Below are positions 17,904 to 27,322 of a DNA stretch of 64,000 nt, piece by piece. A program made the translations under genes and the position numbers. The number at the start of each line of letters is the position of its first letter. Position 1 is the first letter of the stretch. The notes under the pieces are model-generated. The model did not search any database and was not told where the DNA came from. It saw nothing but the letters and a program-made list of their open reading frames with translations. This DNA is from Roseovarius salincola (GTDB lineage Bacteria > Pseudomonadota > Alphaproteobacteria > Rhodobacterales > Rhodobacteraceae): the NCBI RefSeq assembly GCF_026891095.1, contig NZ_JAPTNL010000015.1:25877-89876 (forward strand), in the 5' to 3' direction.

Positions 17904-19160
17904 ATGACTACCCCCAACAAGATCATTGTCATTGGCGCAGGAATCTGCGGGCTCAGCACGGCGATCTGGCTACGCCGCGCGGGCCATGACGTGACGCTTG
18001 TGGATCGCGAAGGTCCGGGCGCGGGGGCGTCCTTTGGCAATGCCGGATTGCTGGCGCAATGGGCGATGGTGCCGGTGAATACGCCGGATCTGTTGACCAC
18101 GGGCTTGAAATACCTGGTCAATCCGGGCTCGCCGCTGTTCATGCAATGGGGTTACCTTCCGAGGCTTGCCCCCTGGCTTATGCGCTTTGTCGCCAGGGCC
18201 AATGCGCGCGACTGCCGCCGCGCGATCGAGGCGCTGATCCCGCTGGTGACAGACAGCGTCGACCAGCATGTCGCGCTGACCAAGGGCACACGCGCCGAAC
18301 AGTGGATCGCGAGCAGCGATTTCGGCTATGCCTACCCATCTCGCAAGGCCTTTGAGGATGATGCCTATGCCTGGGGGTTCAAGCGCGGTTGCGGCATGGT
18401 GCCCGACATCATCGAGGGTGACGCGGTGCGCGACGTCGAACCGATCCTCGGGCCGGCGACCCAGTGCCTTGCGATGCTGAAGGGTCACGGGCATATCACC
18501 GATCCGGGCGCCTATATGGCGGACCTCGCCAAGGTTCTCTGTGATGAGGGCGGCGCCTATCGGCGGGCCGAGGTCAGAGACATCAAGCTTTCGGATGGGC
18601 GCATAACCGCGGTGGAAACCGATCAGGGGCTGATCACTTGCGATCACGCGGTTCTGGCGGCAGGGATCTGGTCGAAGGCGCTGATGCGCAAGCTCGGCAT
18701 CAAGGTGCATCTGGAGGCAGAGCGCGGTTATCACCTGCATTTCAAGGGTCCGTCACAAGTGCCGCGCAACCCGCTGATGATCTCGCAGGGGAAGTTCGCC
18801 GTGAACCCCATGGCTACGGGGCTGCGCTGTGCCGGAACTGTGGAACTGGGCGGGATCCAGAAAGGGCCGTCGCGCGCGCCGCTCGACCTTATCCGCAAAC
18901 ATGCCGCGGCGGTATTTCCCGATCTCACCTATGACAGCATCGAGGAGTGGATGGGATTTCGCCCCACGACCCCGGACAGCCTCCCATTAATCGGGGAACT
19001 CGGCGGTACGGGCGTTTTCGCCGCGTTCGGGCATCAGCATGTCGGCCTGACCGCCGGACCCAAGACCGGGCGGATCGTGGCGGGGTTGATCGACGGGCAG
19101 CGTCCGAACCTCGATATGGCGCCCTATGACGCCAACAGGTTTCAACCCTCGACGCGGTAG
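17904..19160 (+). CDS. D-amino-acid dehydrogenase-like FAD oxidoreductase
   Basis: 418 residues from ATG 17904 (a TTG five codons earlier is less likely). A DAO-family flavoprotein: the FAD-binding Rossmann motif G11-A-G-I-C-G16 and VTLVDREGPGAGASFGNAG resemble DadA, and the C-terminus has GFRPTTPDSLPLIGE and GHQHVGLTAGPKTG, the usual FAD contact. It probably oxidises a D-amino acid or related amine and passes electrons to the quinone pool. No alanine racemase gene is next to it, so the substrate is open. The stop lies 19 bp inside the convergent amidotransferase gene. Confidence 0.85.
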   Translation: MTTPNKIIVIGAGICGLSTAIWLRRAGHDVTLVDREGPGAGASFGNAGLLAQWAMVPVNTPDLLTTGLKYLVNPGSPLFMQWGYLPRLAPWLMRFVARANARDCRRAIEALIPLVTDSVDQHVALTKGTRAEQWIASSDFGYAYPSRKAFEDDAYAWGFKRGCGMVPDIIEGDAVRDVEPILGPATQCLAMLKGHGHITDPGAYMADLAKVLCDEGGAYRRAEVRDIKLSDGRITAVETDQGLITCDHAVLAAGIWSKALMRKLGIKVHLEAERGYHLHFKGPSQVPRNPLMISQGKFAVNPMATGLRCAGTVELGGIQKGPSRAPLDLIRKHAAAVFPDLTYDSIEEWMGFRPTTPDSLPLIGELGGTGVFAAFGHQHVGLTAGPKTGRIVAGLIDGQRPNLDMAPYDANRFQPSTR

Positions 19161-19897
19161 TGATCGACGAAGTTGCGCAGTATGCGCTCGGGCGCGTACA
19201 CATCCGCAGCGCGGCACATGGCCACTAGGTCGTCTGCGGTTTCGGGCGGGAAATAGCCCCGATGCCGGTAAATCCTGATTCGGGTCTCGAAACCGGCGGC
19301 GTCGGCCTCGGGATGAAACTGCGTGGCATAGACGTTGCGCCCAAAGCGCACCATCTGGAAAGGACACGCGGGCGAAGCCACCAGATGTGCGCAGGATTCG
19401 GGCAACGCCTGAAGGGCCTCCTTGTGGCCGACGAAAGCCTCGAACCGATCGGGAATCCCATCGAGCAAAGGATCGGCGCGGCCCGCTTCGGTGACGGTGC
19501 AATCCGAGGTGCCGACCGGCTCGCCAAAGCGGCCCTTCCCGACATCGCCATTCAGATGCTTGCCCATGATCCCAATGCCGTAGCAACAGCCCAAGAAGGG
19601 GAAATCCTGTTCCGTCACGCGCGGCATGACCGACAGCACATCGGCTTCGATCCGGGCTTCGATCTCGGACTTGTCGGCGGGGGCGTCGCTGACGCAGCCT
19701 GGCCCGCCGCCCACGATCACCCCGGAAAAATCATCCAGCGTCAGCGCGTCGGGCAGGCGTTCCTGATCGAGGCGGATGCGGCGGGTCTCGCTGTCGGCCA
19801 GCCCGCCCTTGCGCAGGATCGCCGCGAATTCATCGTCGGCGGCCTCGGCTTCCGGACGCAATTGCAGGATCAGAAAGGGCTTGGGCATGGGCGGCAT
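19142..19897 (-). CDS. Class I glutamine amidotransferase-like protein
   Basis: 251 residues (ATG 19888 would give 248). The triad is visible: nucleophile elbow G103-C-C105-Y-G107 and the H195/E197 pair in ATQFHPEAD. The fold is that of stand-alone GMP-synthase-like GATases often annotated as glutamine amidotransferase or YfeJ-like. It may hydrolyse glutamine or gamma-glutamyl compounds. No acceptor-enzyme subunit is encoded nearby, so its pathway cannot be assigned. Confidence 0.85.
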   Translation of the reverse strand: MPPMPKPFLILQLRPEAEAADDEFAAILRKGGLADSETRRIRLDQERLPDALTLDDFSGVIVGGGPGCVSDAPADKSEIEARIEADVLSVMPRVTEQDFPFLGCCYGIGIMGKHLNGDVGKGRFGEPVGTSDCTVTEAGRADPLLDGIPDRFEAFVGHKEALQALPESCAHLVASPACPFQMVRFGRNVYATQFHPEADAAGFETRIRIYRHRGYFPPETADDLVAMCRAADVYAPERILRNFVDHYRVEG

Positions 19898-20031
19898 CCG
19901 CTTGGCGATGGCGTCTGGTGGCGGGTTTTCCCGGCCCCGTCAAGGCACCCGCGCCGCAGGCGCCATTCGCTTGACCCTGATCTGCAATCGAATACCCTGC
20001 GCCGCAGCGCAACCCGGACAAGGATTTTCCC

Positions 20032-20274
20032 ATGGCCCAACGCCTGCACCTCGTCTTCGGAGGAGAGCTGGTCGATCCCAGCCGCAATGTCTTCAAGGAT
20101 GTCGACGACCTGCATATCGTCGGGATCTTCCCGGATTATGAATCGGCCTATCACGCCTGGAAGGCCGAGGCTCAACGCACCGTCGACAACGCGCATATGC
20201 GCTACTACATCGCGCACCTTCATCGCCTGCGCGAAGAAGACTCCGAAGCTTCGTCAACCGAAGAACTGCGATAA
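20032..20274 (+). CDS. DUF4170-type small protein
   Basis: 80 residues, MAQRLHLVFGGELVDPS..., with a central YESAYHAWKAEAQRTVDNAHMRYYIAHLHRL pattern typical of the DUF4170 family. There is no signal peptide or membrane segment. In alphaproteobacteria this gene recurrently precedes waaA, as here (6 bases before the waaA start), suggesting a link to Kdo/lipid A metabolism. The molecular function is unknown. Confidence 0.8.
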   Translation: MAQRLHLVFGGELVDPSRNVFKDVDDLHIVGIFPDYESAYHAWKAEAQRTVDNAHMRYYIAHLHRLREEDSEASSTEELR

Positions 20275-20280
20275 ACCACG

Positions 20281-21495
20281 ATGCGGCGGTCGCTTAGCCT
20301 TGCGGCATACCTGGCTCTTGCGCGCCGCGCGGCACATGAACCGGTCGCTCCGGCAACCGCGCGCCCCGAGGGCGAACTGGTCTGGGCGCATGCCACGGAG
20401 CCCGCGCATCTGGACGCGCTGCAGCAGCTGGCCGAACGGCTGGCCATGCTGCGACCCGGTCTGAATATGCTGATCACGTCTCGCGGCATCGGTCCCGAGC
20501 CACTGAAATCCAAGCTCGTCATGCACGAGACCTTGCCGCCCGACAACCTGCCCGAGGCCAAGGCTTTTCTCGATCACTGGCACCCGGATATCTGCCTGTG
20601 GACCGGGGGGGATCTGCAACCGGCCTTCATTACCGAGGCCGATGACCGCGACGTGCCGCTTTACCTGATCGACGCCGAAGAGGCGTTGCTGGAAAAGTCA
20701 TCCTGGCGCTGGTTTCCCGACATGCCGCGCGCGCTGCTTGGGCGCTTTGCGCTGATCCTGTCGCGCTCGGCGAACACGGCGCGGTTCCTGCGGCGTCTTG
20801 GCGTGAAGGATGCCGAGATTTCAGTGACCGGCCCTTTCCAGGAAGACGCTTTGGCCTTGCCCTACAGCGAATCCGACCGCGAGGAACTGGCGACGCTGCT
20901 GCGGGGGCGGCCTGTGTGGCTGGCGGCGATGTTGCAAGTTGCCGAACTGGATGTCGTGCTGGAGGCGCATCAGGCGGTCAGCCGGCTGGCGCATCGGGCG
21001 CTGCTGGTGGTGGTACCGGACGAGCCGGATGACGGCCCGGCCTTCAGGGACCGTCTGGAACAAGACGGGCGGCGCCATGTGGTGTGGTCCCGGGGCGCGA
21101 TGCCCGAGGAAACCACACAGGTTCTGCTGGCGGATACCTATGGCGAGATGGGGCTATGGTATCGCCTGGCGCCGATCACTTTCATGGGCAGTTCGCTGCA
21201 ATCCGGGCAGTGGGGGCGCGACCCCAACGAGCCTGCGGCGCATGGGTCGGCCATTCTCTATGGGCCGAATGTGCGGCGGTATCTGTCGAGTTATTCGCGG
21301 TTTGCCGAGGCCGGTGCCGCCAGAATCGTGCGGGATGCGGAGACGTTGGGGGCGGCGGTGAAGCGGTTGATACCGCCGGATCAGTCGGCCGCGATGGCCC
21401 ATGCCGCCTGGGACGTGGCCTCGCAAAGTGCTGGAGTCACTGACAAAATCCTGGATCTCGTCCAGGACACGCTAGACATCATGGGGGCGCGGTGA
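20281..21495 (+). CDS. waaA: 3-deoxy-D-manno-octulosonate (Kdo) transferase
   Basis: 404 residues. A GT30 enzyme that transfers Kdo from CMP-Kdo to the lipid A precursor at the inner membrane. Visible are an N-terminal basic/hydrophobic segment, [25 protein letters not shown], the VTGPFQED hinge region and the C-terminal [16 protein letters not shown] followed by FMGSSL, corresponding to the GDTMGEL / GGSL motifs of KdtA. It directly precedes lpxK with stop/start overlap TGATG. The order DUF4170-waaA-lpxK supports the call. Confidence 0.9.
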   Translation: MRRSLSLAAYLALARRAAHEPVAPATARPEGELVWAHATEPAHLDALQQLAERLAMLRPGLNMLITSRGIGPEPLKSKLVMHETLPPDNLPEAKAFLDHWHPDICLWTGGDLQPAFITEADDRDVPLYLIDAEEALLEKSSWRWFPDMPRALLGRFALILSRSANTARFLRRLGVKDAEISVTGPFQEDALALPYSESDREELATLLRGRPVWLAAMLQVAELDVVLEAHQAVSRLAHRALLVVVPDEPDDGPAFRDRLEQDGRRHVVWSRGAMPEETTQVLLADTYGEMGLWYRLAPITFMGSSLQSGQWGRDPNEPAAHGSAILYGPNVRRYLSSYSRFAEAGAARIVRDAETLGAAVKRLIPPDQSAAMAHAAWDVASQSAGVTDKILDLVQDTLDIMGAR

Positions 21496-22496
21496 TGCGG
21501 GCGCCGGGATTTTGGTTCACGCCACCGGGAAAGCCGGCCCTGATGGCGCGGATCCTGGCGCCGCTGGGGGCGCTTTACGGGGCCGCCACGGCACGAAGAG
21601 TGACCCAGAATCCAGTCTATGCACCTGATATTACAGTGATTTGTGTGGGCAACATCAATGCGGGCGGCACCGGCAAGACGCCGACGGTGATTGCCTTGGT
21701 GCAATACCTGCAAGACATGGGCAAAACCGTGCATGTGGTATCGCGCGGGCATGGCGGCGCATTGGAAGGGCCGGTCGAAGTTCTGGAAAAAACCCATACA
21801 TCCCAAGATGTTGGCGACGAACCCTTGCTGATCGCGGCGTTCACGCGGGTCTGGATCGCCAAGGAGCGGGCGAAGGCGGCGAAACAGGCGGTCGAGGCCG
21901 GGGCGGACGTGCTGGTGATGGATGACGGACACCAGAACCCATTGATCCGAAAGGATATTTCCATCGTTGTCGTGGATGCCGCGACGGGGTTCGGCAATGG
22001 CCGCTGCATTCCGGCAGGGCCGCTGAGAGAGCCGGTCGAGGCAGGTCTCAGGCGCGCCGACATGGTCCTGTCGATCGGCGGCACTTCACAGCAGGAAAGT
22101 TTCCGCGAGAGCTGGGGAAGGGCCATCGACGTGCCCCATATGACGGGCCATCTTGCGCCGCTGGAGACCGGGATGGACTGGACCGGAACACGGTTTCTGG
22201 CCTTTGCGGGCATTGGCCATCCGGCGAAGTTTTTTGCGACACTACAAGTACTTGGCGCCGAACTGGTGCGGACCGAGGCGCTGGAGGACCACCAGCCGCT
22301 GACCCAGGCCTTGATGGGGCGGCTGGAGGCGGAGGCGAAGCTGCTGAATGCGCAGCTTGTGACCACCGAGAAGGACGCGGTGCGCCTGCCGCAGGGGTTC
22401 AGGCAGAAGGTTCTGACCCTGCCGGTGCGGTTGCAGATCGATGATTGGACTGCGCTTGATGCGGCGCTGGAACGGGTCGGGCCAAGCGGCGGCTGA
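21495..22496 (+). CDS. lpxK: Tetraacyldisaccharide 4'-kinase
   Basis: 333 residues from ATG 21495, which shares one base with the waaA stop; a GTG one codon earlier is also possible. It phosphorylates the 4' position of the lipid A disaccharide at the inner membrane. The N-terminus has the membrane-facing helix [14 protein letters not shown]...LAPLGALYG, then Walker A AGGTGKTP (56-63) and the catalytic stretch [11 protein letters not shown] followed by [22 protein letters not shown], both diagnostic of LpxK. It is probably translationally coupled to waaA. Confidence 0.96.
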   Translation: MRAPGFWFTPPGKPALMARILAPLGALYGAATARRVTQNPVYAPDITVICVGNINAGGTGKTPTVIALVQYLQDMGKTVHVVSRGHGGALEGPVEVLEKTHTSQDVGDEPLLIAAFTRVWIAKERAKAAKQAVEAGADVLVMDDGHQNPLIRKDISIVVVDAATGFGNGRCIPAGPLREPVEAGLRRADMVLSIGGTSQQESFRESWGRAIDVPHMTGHLAPLETGMDWTGTRFLAFAGIGHPAKFFATLQVLGAELVRTEALEDHQPLTQALMGRLEAEAKLLNAQLVTTEKDAVRLPQGFRQKVLTLPVRLQIDDWTALDAALERVGPSGG

Positions 22497-22511
22497 CCGG
22501 GCCTGAATTCA

Positions 22512-22578
22512 GTACAAAACGTCCGTTTTGTACGGCGGTTTTGTACCGAAATCAGAGGTCGCCCCGGATATTTCGTAC
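22512..22578 (+). repeat. GTAC-box intergenic element, copy B
   Basis: GTAC tetramers start at 22512, 22530, 22543 and 22575 (spacings 18, 13, 32). Box 1/box 2 form a perfect 22-bp palindrome-like pair, GTACAAAACG and CGTTTTGTAC around TC. Box 3 (GGTTTTGTAC, 22537-22546) is the exact complement of box 4 (GTACAAAACC, 22575-22584) across 28 bases. This is the most regular of the three copies. It lies between convergent lpxK and the CoA-transferase gene, where no promoter is expected. Confidence 0.85.
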
Positions 22579-22621
22579 AAAACCCCGAAAACCCCGGATT
22601 CGGCCCCCCGAAATCCGCGCC

Positions 22622-23734
22622 TCAGCCGTCCTCGTTCAGGCGGGGTGAGGGACGCTTCAGCGAGAGTTCGGCATCCGAGAAGCGGAAGGGCGAGCGCACG
22701 CCGGGCACCCCGTCGAGGTCCACCCGCATCCCGCGGGCCTGCACCTGGGGGTCGTCGAAGACTTCGGCGAGGTCGTTGATCGGACCGGCGGGCACGCCAT
22801 GCGCCTCGCAGGTGGCGAGGAGGTCGGATTTGGAAAAGGCCAGCGTGCGGTCGGTCAGGATTTCGTCAAGCTGTTTGCGGTTGGATACCCGTGCGGGATT
22901 TGTCGCGTAATCCGGATCGGCGGCCAGACCGGGACATCCCAGAAGATCGCAGAAGCGCGCGAACTGCGCGTCATTGCCCACGGCGACGATGATGTAGCCG
23001 TCGGAACAGTCGAACACCTGGTAGGGAGAAAGGTTGGGATGAAAATTGCCAAGGCGCCCCGGCGGCGTGCCGGTGGAGAGGTAATTCATCGCCTGATTGG
23101 CGGTGACCGAAACCGCCACATCGAGCAGCGCCATGTCGATATGCTGGCCGCGCCCGGTGCTGGCGCGCTGATGCAGGGCGGCAAGGATCGCGGTGGCGGC
23201 ATAGACGCCGGTGAACACATCGGTCACGGCGACGCCGACCTTGGTGGGCTGGCCTTCGGGATGGCCGGTGATCGACATGAGCCCGGACATGCCCTGAATG
23301 ATGTAATCGTAACCGGCGCGATGCGCGTAAGGCCCGTCCTGCCCGAAACCGGTGATCGAGCAATAGATGAGGCCGGGATTGATGGCGGCGAGGCTGTCGT
23401 AATCGAGCCCGTATTTCGCCAGCCCGCCGACCTTGAAATTCTCGATCACGATATCGGCGTCGCGGATCAGGTCGCGCACCTGCGCCTGCCCTTCGGGCGT
23501 GCGGAAGTCGTTGGCGATGCTGGCCTTGCCACGATTGGTGCCGTGGAAATAGGCGGCGGAGCGGTCGCCCTCGCGGGTGATGAAGGGCGGACCCCATTGG
23601 CGGGTGTCGTCGCCTGCGGGGCTTTCGACCTTGATGACCTCGGCCCCGAGATCGGCGAGGGTCTGACCGGCCCAGGGGCCGGCCAGGATGCGGGCAAGCT
23701 CGACCACCTTGAGGCCGGACAGTGGAGAGGTCAT
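22622..23734 (-). CDS. CaiB/BaiF-family (class III) CoA-transferase
   Basis: 370 residues. It moves CoA between carboxylic acids. The N-terminus MTSPLSGLKVVELARILAGPWAG is typical, as is ADLGAEVIKVE. The candidate catalytic Asp is D172 in AVTDVFTGVYAATAILAAL, aligned with Asp169 of formyl-CoA transferase; GRGQHIDMALLD follows. It is last in a dciA, dsbA-like, caiB series on the minus strand; its ATG shares one base with the preceding stop (TAATG). The substrate acid is unknown. Confidence 0.9.
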   Translation of the reverse strand: MTSPLSGLKVVELARILAGPWAGQTLADLGAEVIKVESPAGDDTRQWGPPFITREGDRSAAYFHGTNRGKASIANDFRTPEGQAQVRDLIRDADIVIENFKVGGLAKYGLDYDSLAAINPGLIYCSITGFGQDGPYAHRAGYDYIIQGMSGLMSITGHPEGQPTKVGVAVTDVFTGVYAATAILAALHQRASTGRGQHIDMALLDVAVSVTANQAMNYLSTGTPPGRLGNFHPNLSPYQVFDCSDGYIIVAVGNDAQFARFCDLLGCPGLAADPDYATNPARVSNRKQLDEILTDRTLAFSKSDLLATCEAHGVPAGPINDLAEVFDDPQVQARGMRVDLDGVPGVRSPFRFSDAELSLKRPSPRLNEDG

Positions 23735-24399
23735 TACTCGGCCAGTTTCTCGTCGATGATCGTGCTGATTTCTTCGTAGGACATGTTCGAGTATTTCTCG
23801 CCGTTGATCACCAGCGAGGGGGTCGAATTGATGTCATGCTTTTCGGCGTTCTGCTGGAACCACGCGACAAGCGTCTTGGCCTTGTCCTGATCGGCGAGGC
23901 AGGCATCGACCTGATCGCCGTCAAGACCGGCGACCACGCCGATCTTGCGCAGCCGGTCCGCGATCCCAACCGCGTCGCCCGAGCCGATCCATTCCTTCTG
24001 CTGGTCGTAGATCATCGAGATGGTTCCGAAATACCGGTCCTTGCCGCCGCAGCGCGCCACCAGCGAGGCCCAGAGGCCGAAGCGGTCGAAATAGACATCG
24101 CGGTGGATGAAGTTGATCTTGCCGCTGTCGATATAGTTCGCCTTCAGTTTCTTGAACTGGTTGGCGTGGAAATCGGCGCAATGCGGGCAGGTGAAGGAGG
24201 CGTATTCGATCACCGTGACCGGCGCGTCGGGATTGCCCCGGTTCATTTCGACGACCGAGGAAGTGTCGACATCGCCGGCGTCCTGCGCGTTGGCGGCGAA
24301 GGGCAGGTCGGGCGGCGTGGCGGAACCGGCGGTGAGCCAGTAGGCGCCACCGGCGACAAGAACAAGGCAGAGGGCCGCGATTGCGGTCAGTCGGGTCAT
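23734..24399 (-). CDS. DsbA-like thioredoxin-fold periplasmic protein
   Basis: 221 residues from ATG 24399, with AAAAGGGG upstream. The N-terminal hydrophobic segment (LTAIAALCLVLVAGGAYWL) is a signal peptide or anchor. A thioredoxin-fold DSBA/Thioredoxin_4 domain follows, with active-site C71-P-H-C74 after VTVIEYASFT and the cis-Pro region STPSLVINGEKYS near the C-terminus. It probably oxidises or isomerises disulfides of exported proteins. It lies 19 bases after dciA and may share its transcript. Confidence 0.88.
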   Translation of the reverse strand: MTRLTAIAALCLVLVAGGAYWLTAGSATPPDLPFAANAQDAGDVDTSSVVEMNRGNPDAPVTVIEYASFTCPHCADFHANQFKKLKANYIDSGKINFIHRDVYFDRFGLWASLVARCGGKDRYFGTISMIYDQQKEWIGSGDAVGIADRLRKIGVVAGLDGDQVDACLADQDKAKTLVAWFQQNAEKHDINSTPSLVINGEKYSNMSYEEISTIIDEKLAE

Positions 24400-24418
24400 G
24401 GTGATCCCCTTTTGAGTG

Positions 24419-24928
24419 TCAGCGTTTCGTCTTGGATAGAACGTTCCGCCCGAGGGCTTCAAGCGCCGTTCGCAGGCCCGTGTCGCCGATCGGGGCGACA
24501 AGCGAGTGCGCGCGGCTCTGCGTTTCGGGGTCGGGCGCGGGCGGCGCGACGGATTTCGGGCGGTGATCGAAGCTGGCCTGCCCTTCGGAAAAGCCGGTGG
24601 GCGCGGTCTGCGTGATGCGGATGCGCGCGATGGCCTTGTAGCCATAGACGGTGTTCACCTTGTCGCGCAGCGTTTCCTTCTGCATTTCCAGCATCGGCGC
24701 CTGCGCGCCCGTGGTCAGCACCGTCAGCACCGCGCCCAGCCCGTGACTCCCGTAAGATACATTGACGGGCCGGGCGATGGCGGCGATATCCTCGCCGACG
24801 ATTTCGGGCCAATGTGTCAGAAGGCGCGATTGTGCAAAGCCACGCGATTCAGAGGCGCGCCGCACCCTGCCCTGCACAAGCTGGGCGGTGCGCTTGAAAC
24901 CCCGTGTGGTGCTTTCGCGCTTTGGCAT
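24419..24928 (-). CDS. DciA-like DUF721 protein
   Basis: 169 residues. The DUF721/DciA region covers about 15-110, with LLTHWPEIVGEDIAAIARPVNV, LTVLTTGAQAPMLEM and LRDKVNTVYGYKAIARIRI. DciA proteins load or activate the replicative helicase DnaB in bacteria lacking DnaC. The C-terminal 60 residues are Pro/Ala-rich and probably disordered. It is divergent from mutY with an 81-bp shared upstream region. The family assignment is firm; replication function is inferred from characterised homologues. Confidence 0.85.
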   Translation of the reverse strand: MPKRESTTRGFKRTAQLVQGRVRRASESRGFAQSRLLTHWPEIVGEDIAAIARPVNVSYGSHGLGAVLTVLTTGAQAPMLEMQKETLRDKVNTVYGYKAIARIRITQTAPTGFSEGQASFDHRPKSVAPPAPDPETQSRAHSLVAPIGDTGLRTALEALGRNVLSKTKR

Positions 24929-25009
24929 GGTGGCATCCTCGAATTGGCGCCTATCTTAGGGCATGTGGCGGGCCTTGCCAGCGTGAAAACCGCCCGCAGG
25001 AGATAACGA

Positions 25010-26071
25010 ATGTGTGAGCGCGCCGGGGCGGCGGAAATCCTTGATTGGTATGACAGGCATGCGCGCGCCCTGCCATGGCGCGTGGGGCCGGAGACGCGCG
25101 CGGCCGGTGTGCGGCCCGATCCCTACCGCGTGTGGCTTTCGGAAATCATGCTGCAACAGACCACCGTGGCCGCCGTGATCGGTTATTTCGAGCGGTTTAC
25201 CGCGCTCTGGCCCGATGTGCGGGCCCTGGCGGATGCGCCCGAGGCGCAGGTGATGGGGGAATGGGCGGGGCTTGGATATTACGCCCGCGCCCGCAACCTC
25301 GTGAAATGCGCCCGCGTCGTGGCGCATGAGCTGGACGGGGTGTTTCCGCAGGAGCGCGCCGCGCTTGAGGCGTTGCCGGGGATCGGCCCCTATACGGGGG
25401 CGGCGATCGCGGCGATCGCCTTTGACGCGCCCGAGGTGGTGGTGGATGGCAATGTGGAGCGGGTGATGGCGCGGCTTCACGACATCCGCACGCCGCTGCC
25501 CGCCGCCAAGCCCGAGATCAGGGCCGCCGCCGCGGCGACCACGCCGGATGCGCGCCCCGGATGTTATGCGCAGGCGGTGATGGATCTTGGCGCGACGGTC
25601 TGCACGCCGCGCGCGCCGGCCTGCGGGATCTGTCCCTGGCGCGCGCCCTGTGCGGCGCGCGCGGCCGGTGTGCAGGGGGAATTGCCGCGCAAGGCCGCCA
25701 AGAAACCAAGGCCGCTGCGCCACGGCATCGCCTATGTGGCGCGGCGCGAGGATGGCGCCTGGCTTTTGGAGCGGCGCCCTGCAAAGGGGCTTCTGGGCGG
25801 GATGCTGGGCTGGCCGGGAAGCGAATGGAGTGACGCGCCAGAGCCTGCGCCGCCGCTGGACGCGGAGTGGCAGGAGCTGCCGGAGGAGGCGCGCCATGTG
25901 TTCACCCATTTCGAACTGCGCCTGAAGGTCCGCGTGGCGCGTGTGCCGGTGGATCGCATCGCCCTGCGCGGTGAATTCCATCCGGCTGCGGCGTTTCGCC
26001 CGTCGGATCTGCCCACCGTGATGCGCAAGGTGTTTGACCTTGCCCGTGGAAGGCTGGAAAATGCGCGCTGA
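25010..26071 (+). CDS. mutY: A/G-specific adenine DNA glycosylase
   Basis: 353 residues. It removes adenine paired with 8-oxoguanine. Catalytic E45 lies in WLSEIMLQQT, the helix-hairpin-helix is ALPGIGPYTG (121-130), catalytic D146 is in VVVDGNVERV, and the [4Fe-4S] ligands are C198-x6-C205-x2-C208-x5-C214. The C-terminal NUDIX-like domain (about 230-350) recognises 8-oxoG, with HVFTHFELRL. AGGAG lies upstream of the ATG. The next gene starts 42 bases later. Confidence 0.97.
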   Translation: MCERAGAAEILDWYDRHARALPWRVGPETRAAGVRPDPYRVWLSEIMLQQTTVAAVIGYFERFTALWPDVRALADAPEAQVMGEWAGLGYYARARNLVKCARVVAHELDGVFPQERAALEALPGIGPYTGAAIAAIAFDAPEVVVDGNVERVMARLHDIRTPLPAAKPEIRAAAAATTPDARPGCYAQAVMDLGATVCTPRAPACGICPWRAPCAARAAGVQGELPRKAAKKPRPLRHGIAYVARREDGAWLLERRPAKGLLGGMLGWPGSEWSDAPEPAPPLDAEWQELPEEARHVFTHFELRLKVRVARVPVDRIALRGEFHPAAAFRPSDLPTVMRKVFDLARGRLENAR

Positions 26072-26113
26072 AACGTGCGCCAGTTGTGTTGTTGCCCCGC
26101 AGGAGACCTGTGC

Positions 26114-27262
26114 ATGATACCGTCAGACCAAGTTGCCAAGTTCCGCAATGCCGCGCCGTTCTGGATGTCGTTGATCCTTGTGCCCGTCGCGCTGACCGGC
26201 GCGCTTTACGGGGGGTGGACGGTGATCCTGTTGCCTCTGGCCACATGGTACCTGTTCTCGATCCTCGATGCGATCCTGGGGCTGAACCTGGAGAATGCGG
26301 ATCTCGAGACCGGCGAGGACCAGTTGAGCTGGTACAAGGCGATCACGATCATCTGGGCGCCGGTGCAGTTCGTGCTGCTGTTCTGGATGATCTGGTATGT
26401 CACCGGGCCGGGGGATGCGCATCTGTCGCCGCTGGAAACCATCGTGCTGTTCTTCGGCGTGGGGGTGATCAGCGGGACGGTGGGGATCGTCTACAGCCAT
26501 GAATTGATGCATCAGAAGGACCGGGGCGAGCGGTTTCTGGGCGATGCATTGCTGGCGATGGTGCTTTATTCGCATTTCCGCTCGGAACATCTGAGGGTCC
26601 ATCACCCCTATGTGGGCACCGCCCGCGATGCGGTGACGGCGCGCTATAACGAGGGGTTCCACCGCTATTTCGCGCGGGTGCTGCGCGAATCGCCCTTGTC
26701 GGCGTTCCGGTCGGAGCAGGCGATGCTGGCGCGCAAGGGCAAGAATTGGACCGCGCCTGAAAATCCGTTCTGGCGGTATCTCGGGCTGCAGGCGTTCATG
26801 CTGCTGCTGGCGCTGCTGGTGGGGGGCTGGACGGGGCTGTTGCTGTTCATCTGGCAGGCGGGCGTCGCGATCTGGCAGCTTGAACTGGTCAATTACGTCG
26901 AGCATTACGCACTGACGCGCAAGCATCTGGGCGAGGGCAAATACGAGCATGTCAAACCGCATCACAGCTGGAACGCGGCGCATAAGGCGTCAAACTGGCT
27001 GCTGATCAACCTGCAACGCCATTCGGACCACCATTACAAGCCCGACCGCCGCTTTCCGCTGCTGCAGAACTATGACGAGAGCGAAGCGCCGCAATTGCCC
27101 TATGGCTATCCGATCATGACCATGGCGGCGATGATCCCGCCGGTCTGGCGGCGGGTGATGAACCCGCGCGTGCGCCAGTGGCGCAAGACCTATTACCCCG
27201 AGATCACCGACTGGGCGCCCTATAACAAGGCCGATCTGCCGATGCCGCGCGGGTCGGCCTGA
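26114..27262 (+). CDS. alkB: AlkB-type alkane 1-monooxygenase
   Basis: 382 residues from ATG 26114, preceded by CAGGAGACC. An integral-membrane di-iron hydroxylase that oxidises terminal carbons of alkanes with rubredoxin electrons. The His signatures are present: HELMHQ, HLRVHHPYVGT and LQRHSDHH, plus NYVEHYALTRKH, which matches the AlkB NYxEHYG motif with A in place of G. Six hydrophobic helices are readable. No rubredoxin or regulator gene is adjacent. The alkane chain-length range cannot be predicted. Confidence 0.9.
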   Translation: MIPSDQVAKFRNAAPFWMSLILVPVALTGALYGGWTVILLPLATWYLFSILDAILGLNLENADLETGEDQLSWYKAITIIWAPVQFVLLFWMIWYVTGPGDAHLSPLETIVLFFGVGVISGTVGIVYSHELMHQKDRGERFLGDALLAMVLYSHFRSEHLRVHHPYVGTARDAVTARYNEGFHRYFARVLRESPLSAFRSEQAMLARKGKNWTAPENPFWRYLGLQAFMLLLALLVGGWTGLLLFIWQAGVAIWQLELVNYVEHYALTRKHLGEGKYEHVKPHHSWNAAHKASNWLLINLQRHSDHHYKPDRRFPLLQNYDESEAPQLPYGYPIMTMAAMIPPVWRRVMNPRVRQWRKTYYPEITDWAPYNKADLPMPRGSA

Positions 27263-27322
27263 GGCGGGCAAGGCGCGACTCGGCCTTGCCTCGGACACGC
27301 GCGGGGGCTAAGCCCATGCGCC

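Noticed and set aside
22512..22584. GTAC-box element as a bidirectional terminator between convergent lpxK and the CoA-transferase gene
   Set aside because: The stems have short T and A runs inside the arms but no T-run after a stem, and the same element occurs upstream of genes at the other two sites.
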